Of a stretch of 64,000 nt of DNA, positions 33,756 through 42,739 are shown piece by piece. How positions within the stretch are numbered: position 1 is the stretch's first letter; each line of letters opens with the position of its first letter. The DNA comes from Sva-07 sp963710625 (GTDB taxonomy: Bacteria > Actinomycetota > Acidimicrobiia > Acidimicrobiales > Ilumatobacteraceae), in NCBI GenBank assembly GCA_963710625.1, contig CAVQBG010000003.1:62001-126000 (forward strand). The letters run 5' to 3'. The position numbers and the translations under genes are program-made. The notes below the pieces were generated by a model. It did not search any database and had not been told where the DNA came from. It saw nothing but the letters and a program-made list of their open reading frames with translations.

Positions 33756-34171
33756 AGTCGAACCTGACGGACGCCGCGAGCCATGTCGGATCCCAAGCCG
33801 CCCTCGCCAAACTCGGCAGCCTCCGCCATCTCGCCGCGGACACATCTCGAGACGGACAACTGCGCTCACGCTGGGTCGCCGGATTCGTTGGCGCAGTCTC
33901 AACACTTGCCGTCAGCCTCGTCACCTTTCTCGTCCTCACGCTGTACTACGCAGAAGGTGTGCTCGACTCGAACGCCACCGAGCCGGTCACATCGAGCCTG
34001 TTCCCGTACTTCGGCTCCAATGTCACCGTCGACCAGTCCGGCGGTCTGGAGTTCACGATGCAACCTGGGCCGCTGCCGCTCGCCCTCGCGGCCGCCGTTT
34101 GGCTCCTTGTCGCGGCCCCGTGGAGAAGCCTCGGCCACCGAGACGACCTGTCAAAGACACAGATCCGATAG
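33734..34171 (+). pseudogene. 3' fragment of a membrane protein gene (HAAS/permease-prefix-like)
   Basis: From about 33734 the rightward frame reads DALRAELKSNLTDAASHVG, LAKLGSLRHLA, then a hydrophobic helix (VGAVSTLAVSLVTFLVLTLYY), an outer loop and a last helix before the stop at 34171. The opening looks like the small helical 'HAAS/permease prefix' region but has no proper start; upstream bases belong to the antisense ATPase fragment. It is therefore a gene remnant at a recombination junction. Confidence 0.5.
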
Positions 34172-34337
34172 CAAGTCTTGCGCATATCCGCACTACCTCG
34201 ACCGCCACACCTTCGCTCCTGAACGGCACCTCGGCGCTCGCTCCGGCGCTCAGGAACGCGCGTGGCCGTGGCCGACGGCGAACGACAACCGTTGCACCAG
34301 GACCGTTTGGAGATCCGATCTCGACTAGACCCATTGA

Positions 34338-34723
34338 GTGAGCGACGAACAGTTGGTGCGGCGGGCTGCGCTCGCTCTGCTCATCGTCGTTGCACCGCTC
34401 CTTCTGTTGGGCGCCGTGCTCACGATTTCACTCTTTGGCGCCTACTTCGGACTGCCACTGCTCCTCGTCACGGTCCCACCCCGCTGTGATTGCGTGGCGA
34501 GTACGAACGGCCCCGTCAGACAGCGTGCGGCTCGGGCGATTTGCCATCGCCAGCCGCTCTCGTCGCAGTCGCCCTCACATTCACGACCATCGCAACCGCA
34601 GCAGGTGGGCTCGACGATCTCGATACACCACTGGAGTGGGGACTGTTCGCGGTGGCGGTCGCATGGGTTGCAGCAGCTCGGTGGATCGCGCTACGAGCTC
34701 GAACACTCAGTGCCGGCCGGTAG
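34338..34723 (+). pseudogene. possible frameshifted small membrane protein gene
   Basis: A GTG at 34338 opens a frame with two hydrophobic helices (ALALLIVVAPLLLLGAVL, LFGAYFGLPLLLV). The frame then loses sense, while another frame from about 34490 continues with two further helices (ALVAVALTFTTIATAAGG, LFAVAVAWVAAARWIA) to a stop at 34723. This would fit one four-helix protein with a frameshift near 34500-34560. No family is recognised. Confidence 0.35.
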
Positions 34724-34760
34724 GCAGGCCACGCACATCTACGAGCCGATCCAGCAGTCG

Positions 34761-34913
34761 AACCCGCTCGCGAACGGCACCGATCGCGCTGATCCTGGAA
34801 GTTGCACGACCGACGGCCCTGAAACCCGCTCGAGAACAACACCCTGTCGGGGCACCTCAACCCGCTCGGAAACGGCACCTCCGTGAGCGGCTACCCGCTC
34901 GGGAAGTGCGACC
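34761..34913 (+). repeat. four imperfect direct repeats (acccgctcg-gaacggcacc)
   Basis: Related 21-22-mers at 34761-34781, 34823-34843, 34859-34879 and 34892-34913 share acccgctcg followed by a gaacggcacc-like half. Spacing is 62, 36 and 33 bp. They lie in a gene-free stretch downstream of the mazF-like gene's stop, between it and the membrane-protein remnant. Confidence 0.5.
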
Positions 34914-34961
34914 GTCGAGCGGATCCTGATACCGATCGGGTTCGCTTGCGCCCCGTGCCGG

Positions 34962-35411
34962 CTATGTGCGGTTCGGAGGCCGTCCCGGGGCCGCGAATAC
35001 CGAGCACGGCATTGGGGCCGCAGTGCGGCGCGGGCTGGACGACAGAGTCCGTGATTCTGGGAGCGTGAAGTGTGCGGGTTCTGTTCCTGCGAGACCGAGG
35101 AACACGACGAGTGCTCGCGACAGTCTGATCATGTCGTCGTCGCCCAGTTGGCCGATCTGTTCGCCGAGCTTGGATCGCGGGATGGTGGTGATCTTGTCGA
35201 TCATCAGCCGATCGGACTCTCGGGTGCCGGTCACCTCGTCGGCCTCAATGAGCAGTCGGATCAGCGGTGCGTCGGTCGGGTCGGTCGTGAATGCGCAGAC
35301 GGTCACCGTGGCGGTGGCGTCGAAGCGGTCGTCTTGGACATTGACGACGGGTCGGGGCTTGCCGACGTATCCGCCGCCTGCCGAAGCGGTCCAGATGTCG
35401 CCGCGGTTCAC
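34962..35411 (-). CDS. MazF/PemK-family toxin
   Basis: A 149-residue protein. The first ~110 residues are a PemK/MazF endoribonuclease fold: MNRGDIWTASAGGGYVGKPR, PVVNVQDDRFD, TVCAFTTDPTDAPL, RLMIDKITTIPRSKLGEQIG and LSRALVVFLGLAG. Toxins of this group cleave RNA. The C-terminal ~35 residues (from TEPAHFTLP) are beyond the normal end and may result from loss of the original stop. Start GTG 35411 overlaps the stop of the upstream antitoxin-like ORF (GTGA). Confidence 0.82.
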   Translation of the reverse strand: MNRGDIWTASAGGGYVGKPRPVVNVQDDRFDATATVTVCAFTTDPTDAPLIRLLIEADEVTGTRESDRLMIDKITTIPRSKLGEQIGQLGDDDMIRLSRALVVFLGLAGTEPAHFTLPESRTLSSSPRRTAAPMPCSVFAAPGRPPNRT

Positions 35412-35620
35412 TCGTCGTCGGCCAGCGCGTCGATGAATGCCTGGTCGTCGGCTGCGTGTCGGCTCGACGCGACGGCGAGCGACTGTTGGCGCGCCTGCTC
35501 GGTGTACTGTGCGCTTCTACCGCGATTTCGTTGCGCTGCAGTCGGGCCGTTGCGAGCAGGGACTGGAGCGTCGGAAGCGGGATTACGGAGCGCGTCTTGT
35601 CGAGTGCCCTCGATCGGCAC
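35408..35620 (-). CDS. MazE-like antitoxin (DUF3018-type C-terminus)
   Basis: A 70-residue ORF directly upstream of and overlapping the MazF-like gene. Its second half (QARQQSLAVASSR, DDQAFIDALADDE) matches the toxin-binding tail of DUF3018 MazE-family antitoxins. The expected N-terminal DNA-binding part (hR..LR..GlRPvqiWVPD) is not present in this or the other frames, so the N-terminus seems replaced or degraded. Gene order antitoxin then toxin supports the call. Confidence 0.6.
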   Translation of the reverse strand: MPIEGTRQDALRNPASDAPVPARNGPTAAQRNRGRSAQYTEQARQQSLAVASSRHAADDQAFIDALADDE

Positions 35621-35667
35621 TTGCGGAATGCCCAGGCTGGCCGTGTCGGAAGCGAGGTTGTCGGCGG

Positions 35668-37023
35668 TTAGTCAGCCGACGACAGCAGGTAGTCGACGGC
35701 AGCTTGGAGGGTTGGGTCGGCTCCCGCGAGCAGATCGTTGCGGTGAACGGTGACGGCGATGTCGGGGATCACGCCGCGGCCTTCCACAATGGTGCCGTCC
35801 GCGGTGACGACTTGGGTGATCGGATAGATCATCAAGGCGCCGATCGGGAGTTCGACGATTTCGCCGCCGAGCAGCCGTCCCGAGGTGCGTTCGCCGGCGA
35901 CTGCGGCCCGCCCCATGGCTTGGATCCCACCGGCGAGCGCCTCCGCTGCAGAGCCACTGGCGACGTCGACCAGCACCACCACGGGACCGTCGTAGGGGTC
36001 TGCGGAGGGTTCGGCATAGATGTCTTCGGAACCCGCTCTGTTTTTGAAGGTCCAGATGAGTGCCGGTTCGTCGACCAGGCTGTCGATGAGCTGCTTGCCG
36101 ACGTCGGATGCGCCGCCGTGGTTGCCACGCACGTCGATGATCAGCCCGGGCGCGTCACGCATCGCATCGACAGCATCCAGGATCGGCGCTGCAAGTGCGG
36201 GGGCAAACGGATCGAAACGGATGTATCCGATGCCGCCTTCGAGGCGGCTCACATCCAGTGTCGTGAACACGGGAGGAAAGCCAGGGATGAGCTCTGCGCT
36301 GGGTCCCCGGTGCCGGAAGGTCAAGGTCGCCAGTTGGGATTCCTCGCCGTCGACGCGGTAGCCGACCGTTATGACCGCGCCCGGTTCTCCGTACAACAGT
36401 TCCTCCACCGCCAGGATCTGGTTGCCGCGCAGACCCCGTTCGTGGAGCGGGGGCAACGGAAGGGCTGAGGCTGCGGTGTCGGTGACGGGCTGATCGTTGA
36501 CGCTGTCCAACAGATAGCCAGGGCGGAGCCCCGCTTCTGCGGCCGGGGAACCTGGCTCGACTTCGGTGATGACCCACTCCCCGTCCAGGAGCCGGACATG
36601 GATCCCCAGCTCTCCTTCGGTCGTCAGCATCGGATCGACGAAGTCGGCGTCGGGTGGCAGCACGAACAGGTGTGACACATCCAGCTCGAAGAGCATGCTG
36701 TTCATCAACTCGAGGAACGCCCGATCCCCGTCAGCGGCTGTGACCTGCGGAAGATACCTGTCGTGGACCGCGTCCCAGTCCAGGCCACCGAAGCCTGGGT
36801 CGTAGAAGCCCTCGTCGATCGTCGCCCACACGAATTCGAAGTTCTCCAGGTACTCCGCCGTAGCGGCACCAGCGGTCGCGGTGGTTGCCGCGTCCGGGCC
36901 GGCCGCGGTGGTCGGTGCTGGCCCCGTCGTCGACGCGGTCCCAGCCGTACTGTCCGGGCCACTTCCCCCGTCACACCCCGCAGCCAGGAGCGTCGCGACG
37001 AGAATGATGGCGAATCGCGTCAC
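35668..37023 (-). CDS. S41-family peptidase lipoprotein with PDZ domain
   Basis: A 451-residue exported protein. The start GTG 37023 has aggagg eight bases upstream. A lipobox LLAAGC ends the signal peptide; a Thr/Ala-rich linker follows. A PDZ-like section (VITEVEPGSPAAEAGLRPGY) precedes the S41 core: GGIGYIRFD, LIIDVRGNHGG and the region VDVASGSAAEALAGG that carries the expected catalytic serine, then GEIVELPIG. These tail-specific proteases cleave proteins outside the membrane; target unknown. Confidence 0.88.
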   Translation of the reverse strand: MTRFAIILVATLLAAGCDGGSGPDSTAGTASTTGPAPTTAAGPDAATTATAGAATAEYLENFEFVWATIDEGFYDPGFGGLDWDAVHDRYLPQVTAADGDRAFLELMNSMLFELDVSHLFVLPPDADFVDPMLTTEGELGIHVRLLDGEWVITEVEPGSPAAEAGLRPGYLLDSVNDQPVTDTAASALPLPPLHERGLRGNQILAVEELLYGEPGAVITVGYRVDGEESQLATLTFRHRGPSAELIPGFPPVFTTLDVSRLEGGIGYIRFDPFAPALAAPILDAVDAMRDAPGLIIDVRGNHGGASDVGKQLIDSLVDEPALIWTFKNRAGSEDIYAEPSADPYDGPVVVLVDVASGSAAEALAGGIQAMGRAAVAGERTSGRLLGGEIVELPIGALMIYPITQVVTADGTIVEGRGVIPDIAVTVHRNDLLAGADPTLQAAVDYLLSSAD

Positions 37024-37064
37024 CGTGGGACCTCCTGTCGATCGTCATGACTCGAACACCCAGA

Positions 37065-37406
37065 TCACAGACAGAGGCCGAGGTCCAAACCCGCGCGCCC
37101 CCCACACCACCCACCCACTGCACCCGGACTTCCCGGTACGCCACCTCTCGCCGGCTTGGGTACGCACACTTCGTTCGGAACAATTGACTGCTCGAGTCGC
37201 CCACTTCCGGCGTTACGAGCGACCCGATCGCTCGGTAGCTCCAGATCGTCGCCGCCCTCCACCCGGCCGAACCCCGACGGCCCGGCCAGGATCCCGACAG
37301 CGATGAACGCCACGATGAACGGCTGGCGCAGACGGTTGGCAACGATGCCGGCTGCCGCGGCGACCCCGACGATCACCGCCAAGGTGGTGAAGTCGTCGTG
37401 GATCAC
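37065..37406 (-). pseudogene. 5' fragment of a Kef-type cation/H+ antiporter gene
   Basis: The first ~47 codons (TLAVIVGVAAAAGIVANRLR, QPFIVAFIAVGILAGPSGFG) match the beginning of monovalent cation:proton antiporter-2 (KefB-like) proteins. After about 37260 the frame has no membrane character and ends early, so the remaining ~90% of the gene is missing. The start is 15 bp downstream of the universal stress protein stop, indicating an original usp-kef operon. Confidence 0.7.
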
Positions 37407-37421
37407 CAGCAGTCCTTGGGG

Positions 37422-38255
37422 TCAGCCGGTCGGGCGGGGAACAATCGCGATGGGCCGATGGGAGTATCGAGCGACGTAGCCGGCGACGCTTCCGAGCAGC
37501 AATCCGCGTACGGCACCGAGCCCTCTGGTTCCGACCACCAGCAGCGACGCGTCGGCTTCGTCGGCCACCTGCTCGAGCGCGGTACGCGCGTCGCCCGGCT
37601 CGATCCGCGTCTCATATGGCACTCCGCGCGCCCCGATCGGGGTACACGACTGTTCGAGCGCCTCGCGGGCAGCGTCCATCATCGCGTTGTTCGCTCCGAG
37701 AATCGGCGCATTGACCGCAACGATGCGCACACCGGCTGCCTCGGCGAGATCGATGACCCAGTCCAGCGCACGAGTTGCACCCTCCGAGCCGTCGAGCCCG
37801 ACCACGATCGGGCCACCCGACGAATCGGATTCGCCACGCAACACGACGACCGGGCACGGACTGTGTTCGACACACTCCTGTGACACCGATCCGAGCAACA
37901 AGCCTGCGAAGCCGCCCAAACCACGAGCGCCCACAACCAGCATGTCCGCACCGGTCCGTGCAGCGGCGGCCAAGAGCACAGACGCAGCGGGACCACGCCC
38001 TGCCTCGACCTCCACCCGATCGGCGTCAGCTTCGAGCTCCTCACGAACCACGGCGCGGGCGTTCTCGCAGGTCCGTTCGTCCATCTCGTCCGGCCCGAGC
38101 AGTGTCTGCCCAACTCGGGTCACGGCGCTGGCGGGGTACTGCCAGGCGGCAATCGCCCGGAGCCCAGCGCTTTGGGCGCCAGCTGTGCGAGCTGCCCAGC
38201 GCAACGCCGCGCGCGAGCCCTCCGAGCCGTCGACGCCAACAATGATCTCACCCAT
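37422..38255 (-). CDS. universal stress protein, tandem UspA domains
   Basis: A 277-residue protein with two Usp domains. Each has the ATP-binding signature: GARGLGGFAGLLLGSVSQ and GTRGLGAVRGLLLGSVAG, and each begins with IVVGxDGSEG. ATG 38255 follows aaggag at a good distance. Tandem-Usp proteins with P-type ATPases and antiporters are typical of actinobacterial hypoxia/dormancy clusters (for example the mycobacterial DosR regulon); no DosR-type box was recognised here. Confidence 0.92.
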   Translation of the reverse strand: MGEIIVGVDGSEGSRAALRWAARTAGAQSAGLRAIAAWQYPASAVTRVGQTLLGPDEMDERTCENARAVVREELEADADRVEVEAGRGPAASVLLAAAARTGADMLVVGARGLGGFAGLLLGSVSQECVEHSPCPVVVLRGESDSSGGPIVVGLDGSEGATRALDWVIDLAEAAGVRIVAVNAPILGANNAMMDAAREALEQSCTPIGARGVPYETRIEPGDARTALEQVADEADASLLVVGTRGLGAVRGLLLGSVAGYVARYSHRPIAIVPRPTG

Positions 38256-38285
38256 CTTCGTCTCCTTCACTCGAGTTGTGCGGCA

Positions 38286-39128
38286 TCACTCATCGACGCA
38301 CGCTTGATCGTCCGTCGGTCGTGTGATCAGAACCGGACACGGGGCGTGGCGGACGACTTCGGTGGCGACGCTACCCATGGTGATACGGGTCAATCCGCTG
38401 TGGCCGTGGGTTGCGAGGGCGATCAACGCGGCGGGGAGACGCTCGGCGAGCCACGGAATCGAGCGGCCCGGTGCGCCGTGGAGGACTCGGGTTCGCGCCC
38501 GAGAGGTCGGTGTCTGCAGTCGGGTCGCCAGCGCGCCCAGGCGCTCCTTGGCGGCTTCGGCCTCTCGGTTGGGGTGAGGTCGATGCGCCGGCTCTGGGTC
38601 CTCGTCAGGCCCCACCACTTCGGTGAGCCATGGCTCCAACTGGAGTCGATTGCCCCACGTGGCCGCCACGGGAATGATGCTGTCCGACAACGCGGAGCCA
38701 TCCGAGCACACCAGGAATCGACCTCGCTCGGCCGGTAGGAGCGTGGTCCTACAGCTCGGGCCAACGAGGATGAACGGCTGCGTCGATCCGCAAACGACCT
38801 TCGTGGAGACGCTGCCCAGTACCTTCGCCCGAATGGCGCCCTTTCCCCGGGTCGCCATGCACAGCATTCCGTCGGGCTCCGTCGCGGCGATCGCGAGCAG
38901 CACCTCGGCTGGGTCGCCGTGGCCGACGATCCGGGTCTCGATGTCGATGACCTCGGAGTACAGCCGAGCGCGATCGTCGAGTTCGCGCTGTGCTGCGTCG
39001 ACGTCGTCGGGGGCGCAACTCACGAGCAGCACCCGGCCCTGCTCGAGGCGGGCAGCGATCGAACACGCTGGCCGAATCGCACGCTCAGCGAACGCGGAAC
39101 CATCGAGCGGTACCACCATCGTCGTCAT
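38286..39128 (-). CDS. universal stress protein, second copy
   Basis: A 280-residue protein with two Usp-like domains, the first divergent (MVVPLDGSAFAERAIRPA) and both ending in nucleotide-site segments ATRGKGAIRAKVLGSVS and ATHGHSGLTRITMGSVAT. It lies directly upstream of the first usp gene on the same strand, with 30 bp between. ATG 39128 (MTTMVVPLDGS) is the conserved start; codons further upstream overlap the control region of the ATPase remnant. Confidence 0.88.
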   Translation of the reverse strand: MTTMVVPLDGSAFAERAIRPACSIAARLEQGRVLLVSCAPDDVDAAQRELDDRARLYSEVIDIETRIVGHGDPAEVLLAIAATEPDGMLCMATRGKGAIRAKVLGSVSTKVVCGSTQPFILVGPSCRTTLLPAERGRFLVCSDGSALSDSIIPVAATWGNRLQLEPWLTEVVGPDEDPEPAHRPHPNREAEAAKERLGALATRLQTPTSRARTRVLHGAPGRSIPWLAERLPAALIALATHGHSGLTRITMGSVATEVVRHAPCPVLITRPTDDQACVDE

Positions 39129-39455
39129 GATCTTCCGAATACCCCTTCCGATCCGGTCACCTGCCGGTCGCCGTGAACACCTGCGAACCCGACGTTCAGT
39201 TGGAGCGCGACCGCCATCAGTCGCTGCTACCTCGAAGGCTCCGATTGCGGTCGCTGCGGTGACCACCCGCGACCAGCGCACATCGTCAGGCCAGTCTGCG
39301 TCCTCAGCGTCCAGTCTCGTGGTCGCCGCGTGGCCCCTCCAGGGGCGAACGTCCCGACCGCCGCCGGCACAGGCGGTTCGCCGATCGGCCGGGCGGCTGT
39401 CCGGTGGTGTCCATCGAGCCTGTTCGGCGGCTCTGGGTGCTGGTTGGCTCGATGC
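39129..39455. other. divergent control region between usp and ATPase remnant
   Basis: About 330 bp between the leftward usp gene and the rightward ATPase fragment. Reading frames crossing it show no family resemblance. It probably holds two promoters; no clear palindrome was found by eye. Confidence 0.4.
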
Positions 39456-39965
39456 ATGCGTCAAGGACCCAGCGCAGCGTCAGCTGCACGCGGAACGGCC
39501 CATGCGGTCTCCGTCGATGAGTCGCTCGGCGCGCTCGGAAGCGACCGGGATGGTCTGAGTTCTTCGGAGGCGTCTCGTCGCTTCGGAGAGGAGGGACCGA
39601 ATCGATTGCCCCGACCCGGTGAGGGAGAGCGTCGTCGTCCGCTTCCTGAAGTACTTCAACGACGTGTTGATCTACATCTTGCTCGTCGCGGTCGCGGTGA
39701 CCGCTCTGTTGGGGCACTGGATCGACTCGATGGTCATCTTCGGTGTCGTCGTGATCAACGCCGTGATCGGGTTCGTCCAGGAGGGCAGGGCCGAGCAGGC
39801 GCTCGAAGCAATCCGCAAGATGCTGTCGCTCGACGCGCAGGTGCGCCGAGACGGCCACTGGACCCACGTCGATGCGGAGCTGCTCGTGCCCGGTGACGTG
39901 GTCCGGTTGCGGTCGGGGGATCGGGTCCCGGCAGACGTGCGGTTGATCGAGGCGACCAATCTGCG
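39456..39965 (+). pseudogene. N-terminal fragment of a P-type cation ATPase
   Basis: From ATG 39456 one frame gives the cation ATPase N-terminal domain (SLGALGSDRDGLSSSEASRR, FGEEGPNRLP). Near 39617 the frame changes and continues as VVVRFLKYFNDVLIYILL, VVINAVIGFVQEGRAEQALE and VPGDVVRLRSGDRVPADVRL, the first membrane pair and start of the actuator domain. The coding sequence then joins an ISL3 transposase gene in frame at about 39966. It is thus frameshifted and truncated. It lies next to two usp genes, as intact homologues do. Confidence 0.8.
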
Positions 39966-41196
39966 CGACGGCGAGCACTGGCTGCTCGTGCAGACGATGG
40001 AGCCGTCTCGGTGGTGTCCATCGTGCGGGGTGGTTGGTGTCGGCTACGGCCGTCGGAGGGTGGTGGTGCGCGATCTGCTGATCGCCGGAGTGCCGACGGT
40101 GCTGGTGTGGGACAAGCGCACCTTCCGCTGCGGTGAGCAGCTGTGCGAACGGAGCTCGTGGTCCGAGACGTCGTCGCTGATCGCGGTGCGAGCGTCGGTG
40201 ACCTGGCGCGCTCGAGCCGAGATCTGCCGGCGGGTCGGTCACGACCTCGACACGGTGGCCGAGGTGGCCCGCGAGTTCGGTGTCGGCTGGCAGTGCGCCC
40301 ATCAAGCCGTCATCGATCACGGCGAGGCGCTGATCGCCGCCGACCAGCGCCTCGACCGCACCGTCGCAGTCGGCGTTGACGAGCACACGTTCCAGCACGC
40401 CAACGCCCGACGCCGCACCCAGATGGCAACCACGTTCGTCGACATCGACCGCGCCCGACTGTTGGACGTCGTGCCAGGTCGTTCCGGTGACGTCGTGCGC
40501 GACTGGGTTACCAACCAACCCGATGGCTGGGCCGACCAGATTCAGGTCGCGACGATCGACGCGTTCCGCGGGTACGCCACCGCCATCGGCGACGTGCTCC
40601 CGGACGCGACGTTGGTGATCGGTCACTTCCACGCCATCCGGCTCGCCTCGGCGTGCGTCGACGACGTGCGCCGCCGCGTGCAACAAGACACCCTCGGCCA
40701 TCGAGGCCACAAGCACGACCCGCTCTACGGCATCCGCCGGCTCCTGCTGCGCACCTGGGACCACCTGTCCGAGCACGGCTGGGAACGCCTCCGCGCCGGA
40801 CTCGCCGCCGGTGATCCCGACGGTGAAGTCGCCTCGGTCTGGCTCGCCCGCGAACTCCTCGTTGAGGTCTACGCCGCCACCGACCTCGCCCACGCCCGAC
40901 GCCGCCTGGTCGTGTTCTTCCAACACGCCGCCGACGCCGACATCGGCGAGCTCACCCGGCTTGCTCGCACCATCGACGCCTGGCGAGACGAGATCCTCGC
41001 GTTCCACGCCACCGGCGGCGCCAGCAACGGACCAACCGAAGCCATCAACCTCATCATCGAGAAGATCCGCAGAATCGGCCACGGCTACCGCAACTTCGAG
41101 GACTATCGACGCCGCCTACTCCTCGGCTGCGGCATCACATGGACTACCGTCCCAACACGCAGAATCCGAGGCCGCCAACCAGCCTTCGCCGCGTAG
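39966..41196 (+). CDS. ISL3-family transposase, 5'-truncated and fused to ATPase remnant
   Basis: About 409 codons. A zinc-ribbon start (WCPSCGVV ... FRCGEQLC) is followed by an HTH region and the ISL3 DDE core (VDEHTFQH, ATIDAFRGYATAI, IGHFHAIRLA) and the C-terminal GASNGPTEAINLIIEKIRRI plus GYRNFEDYRRRLL. The extreme N-terminus and the left IS end are missing; the ORF instead continues upstream into the ATPase fragment, giving a 525-codon chimera from 39619. The right end is probably near ggctctacgc, which overlaps the stop. Likely inactive or mobilised only in trans. Confidence 0.85.
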
Positions 41197-41528
41197 AGCC
41201 GGCAAACAAGGACCACACCTACGGGATCAACCCGACCAGGGCGACCGGCTCACACTCTGAGACACCGGCTCCTCGGTTCGACCATCCCCAGCCCGCACCA
41301 CGCCACGCAAGCCGACAACACGACTTGCTCAGCAGTCTCCTAGCCGCCCGTGAGGTCCTGGGTGACGTCGGCTGCGAAAGTGAGGTCGTCGCTGTCGAAG
41401 ATGCGGAAACCGTCGAGGGTGCCGGCCCGCTCAGGGGCCACGTAGATCGCATCGAGCCACACCATGGCAGTGTCGCCCGGCTCGACGTTGGTGTCCATGA
41501 GGTTGACCCGGTTCGACGGACGGGTTGG

Positions 41529-42431
41529 TTATGCGGCGATGCCGTCGCCGTGGCGGTTGAACATAGCTTCGTGCTCGACGGGTGAGTTGTAGTTGATGGA
41601 CGAGTGCAGCCGGCGTTGGTTGTACCAGCCTTCGATCCAGCGCATCAGGTCGCGGCGGGCCTCGGCGCGGGTCGCCCACCGGCGACGGTTGGCGTGCTCA
41701 CGCTTCAAGGTTCCGAAGAACGACTCCGCCGCGGCGTTGTCCCAGCACACACCGGTCGCGCCCATCGACTGAACGACACCGTGATGGTCGCAGAGTTCAC
41801 CGAAGTCGGCCGAGGTGTATTGCGATCCGCGGTCGGTGTGGAACACGACACCGGCGCCGACGCGGCCGCCCCGTGTCGCGACCGCGGCATCGAGTGCGTC
41901 GACGACGAGTTCGGTTCGCATGTGATCAGCAACGGACCAGCCGATCACTCGCCGCGAGTACAGATCGATGACGGTGGCCAAGTAGAGCCAGCCTTCGCCG
42001 GTGCGCAGGTAGGTGATGTCGCCGCACCAAATCGTGTCTGGCATGGTCGGGTTGAAGTCGCGTTTCACCCGATCGGCGGCTGCCGTGGCGCCGCGGTCGA
42101 CGATCGTGGTGCGAACCTTGCGGCGCCCGGTCTCACCCTCCCAGCCGTTGGCCGCCATGATCCGCGCAACCCGGTTGTGACCCACCGTGAAGCCCTGCTT
42201 GAGGAGCCACCGGTGCACGCGTGGCGCCCCGTAGGTGCGATCCGAGCACTCCCAGATCGCTTCGATCTCGATCGCCAACCGACGGTCCGACACCTCACGA
42301 TCCGACGGGCCTCGACCGTGCCAGTCGTAGAAACCGGACCGCGACACGTCCAGAACACGACACATCTCACAGATGGTCCAGATGCTGTGGTTGGCCTGCT
42401 CCTCAGCGATGAACGAGTAGATCTTCATCAC
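41529..42431 (-). CDS. IS3-family transposase OrfB (DDE integrase domain)
   Basis: A 300-residue transposase. The N-terminal HTH_21 region (YGAPRVHRWLLKQG, VARIMAANG) precedes an rve-type core with catalytic residues in WCGDITYLRT (D), VFHTDRGSQYTS (D) and DNAAAESFFGTLKRE (E), and the ending YNQRRLHSSINYNSP. It appears intact. Its start overlaps the orfA stop by four bases, so it is made by coupling or by -1 frameshifting at a nearby gggaaaag stretch. Confidence 0.95.
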   Translation of the reverse strand: MMKIYSFIAEEQANHSIWTICEMCRVLDVSRSGFYDWHGRGPSDREVSDRRLAIEIEAIWECSDRTYGAPRVHRWLLKQGFTVGHNRVARIMAANGWEGETGRRKVRTTIVDRGATAAADRVKRDFNPTMPDTIWCGDITYLRTGEGWLYLATVIDLYSRRVIGWSVADHMRTELVVDALDAAVATRGGRVGAGVVFHTDRGSQYTSADFGELCDHHGVVQSMGATGVCWDNAAAESFFGTLKREHANRRRWATRAEARRDLMRWIEGWYNQRRLHSSINYNSPVEHEAMFNRHGDGIAA

Positions 42432-42739
42432 CCGTTCCTCGGGTCTCGTGCCGAGAAGTAGGCCGTTGCTTTTCCCAAGATGTCCCGCTCTCGCGTGACC
42501 CGCTCGAGCTCTCGCTTCAGCTCGCGGATCTCGGCACGTTCTTCCGGTGTTGGTTCACCCTCGGCCTTCTCGCGGGCCTGGCGGACCCAGTTGCCGAGCG
42601 AGGAATCATGGATCCCCAACTCCTTGGCCACCTTCGCGATCTGACCGCCGGACTCCTCGACCAGGGCGACCGCGTCAGCCTTGAACTCATCGCTGAACTT
42701 GCGTCGATTCCGACGCTCACTCGTGTTTGACATGGACAC
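42428..42739 (-). CDS. IS3-family transposase OrfA (HTH_Tnp_1)
   Basis: A 103-residue DNA-binding subunit: RRKFSDEFKADAVALVEESG, VAKELGIHDSSLGNWVRQAR and a leucine-zipper-like tail ELKRELERVTRERDILGKA. Typical length and content for IS3 OrfA. Intact. Confidence 0.95.
   Translation of the reverse strand: MSMSNTSERRNRRKFSDEFKADAVALVEESGGQIAKVAKELGIHDSSLGNWVRQAREKAEGEPTPEERAEIRELKRELERVTRERDILGKATAYFSARDPRNG

Noticed and set aside
34761..34913. CRISPR array
   Set aside because: Only four imperfect repeats with unequal spacing and no cas genes nearby.
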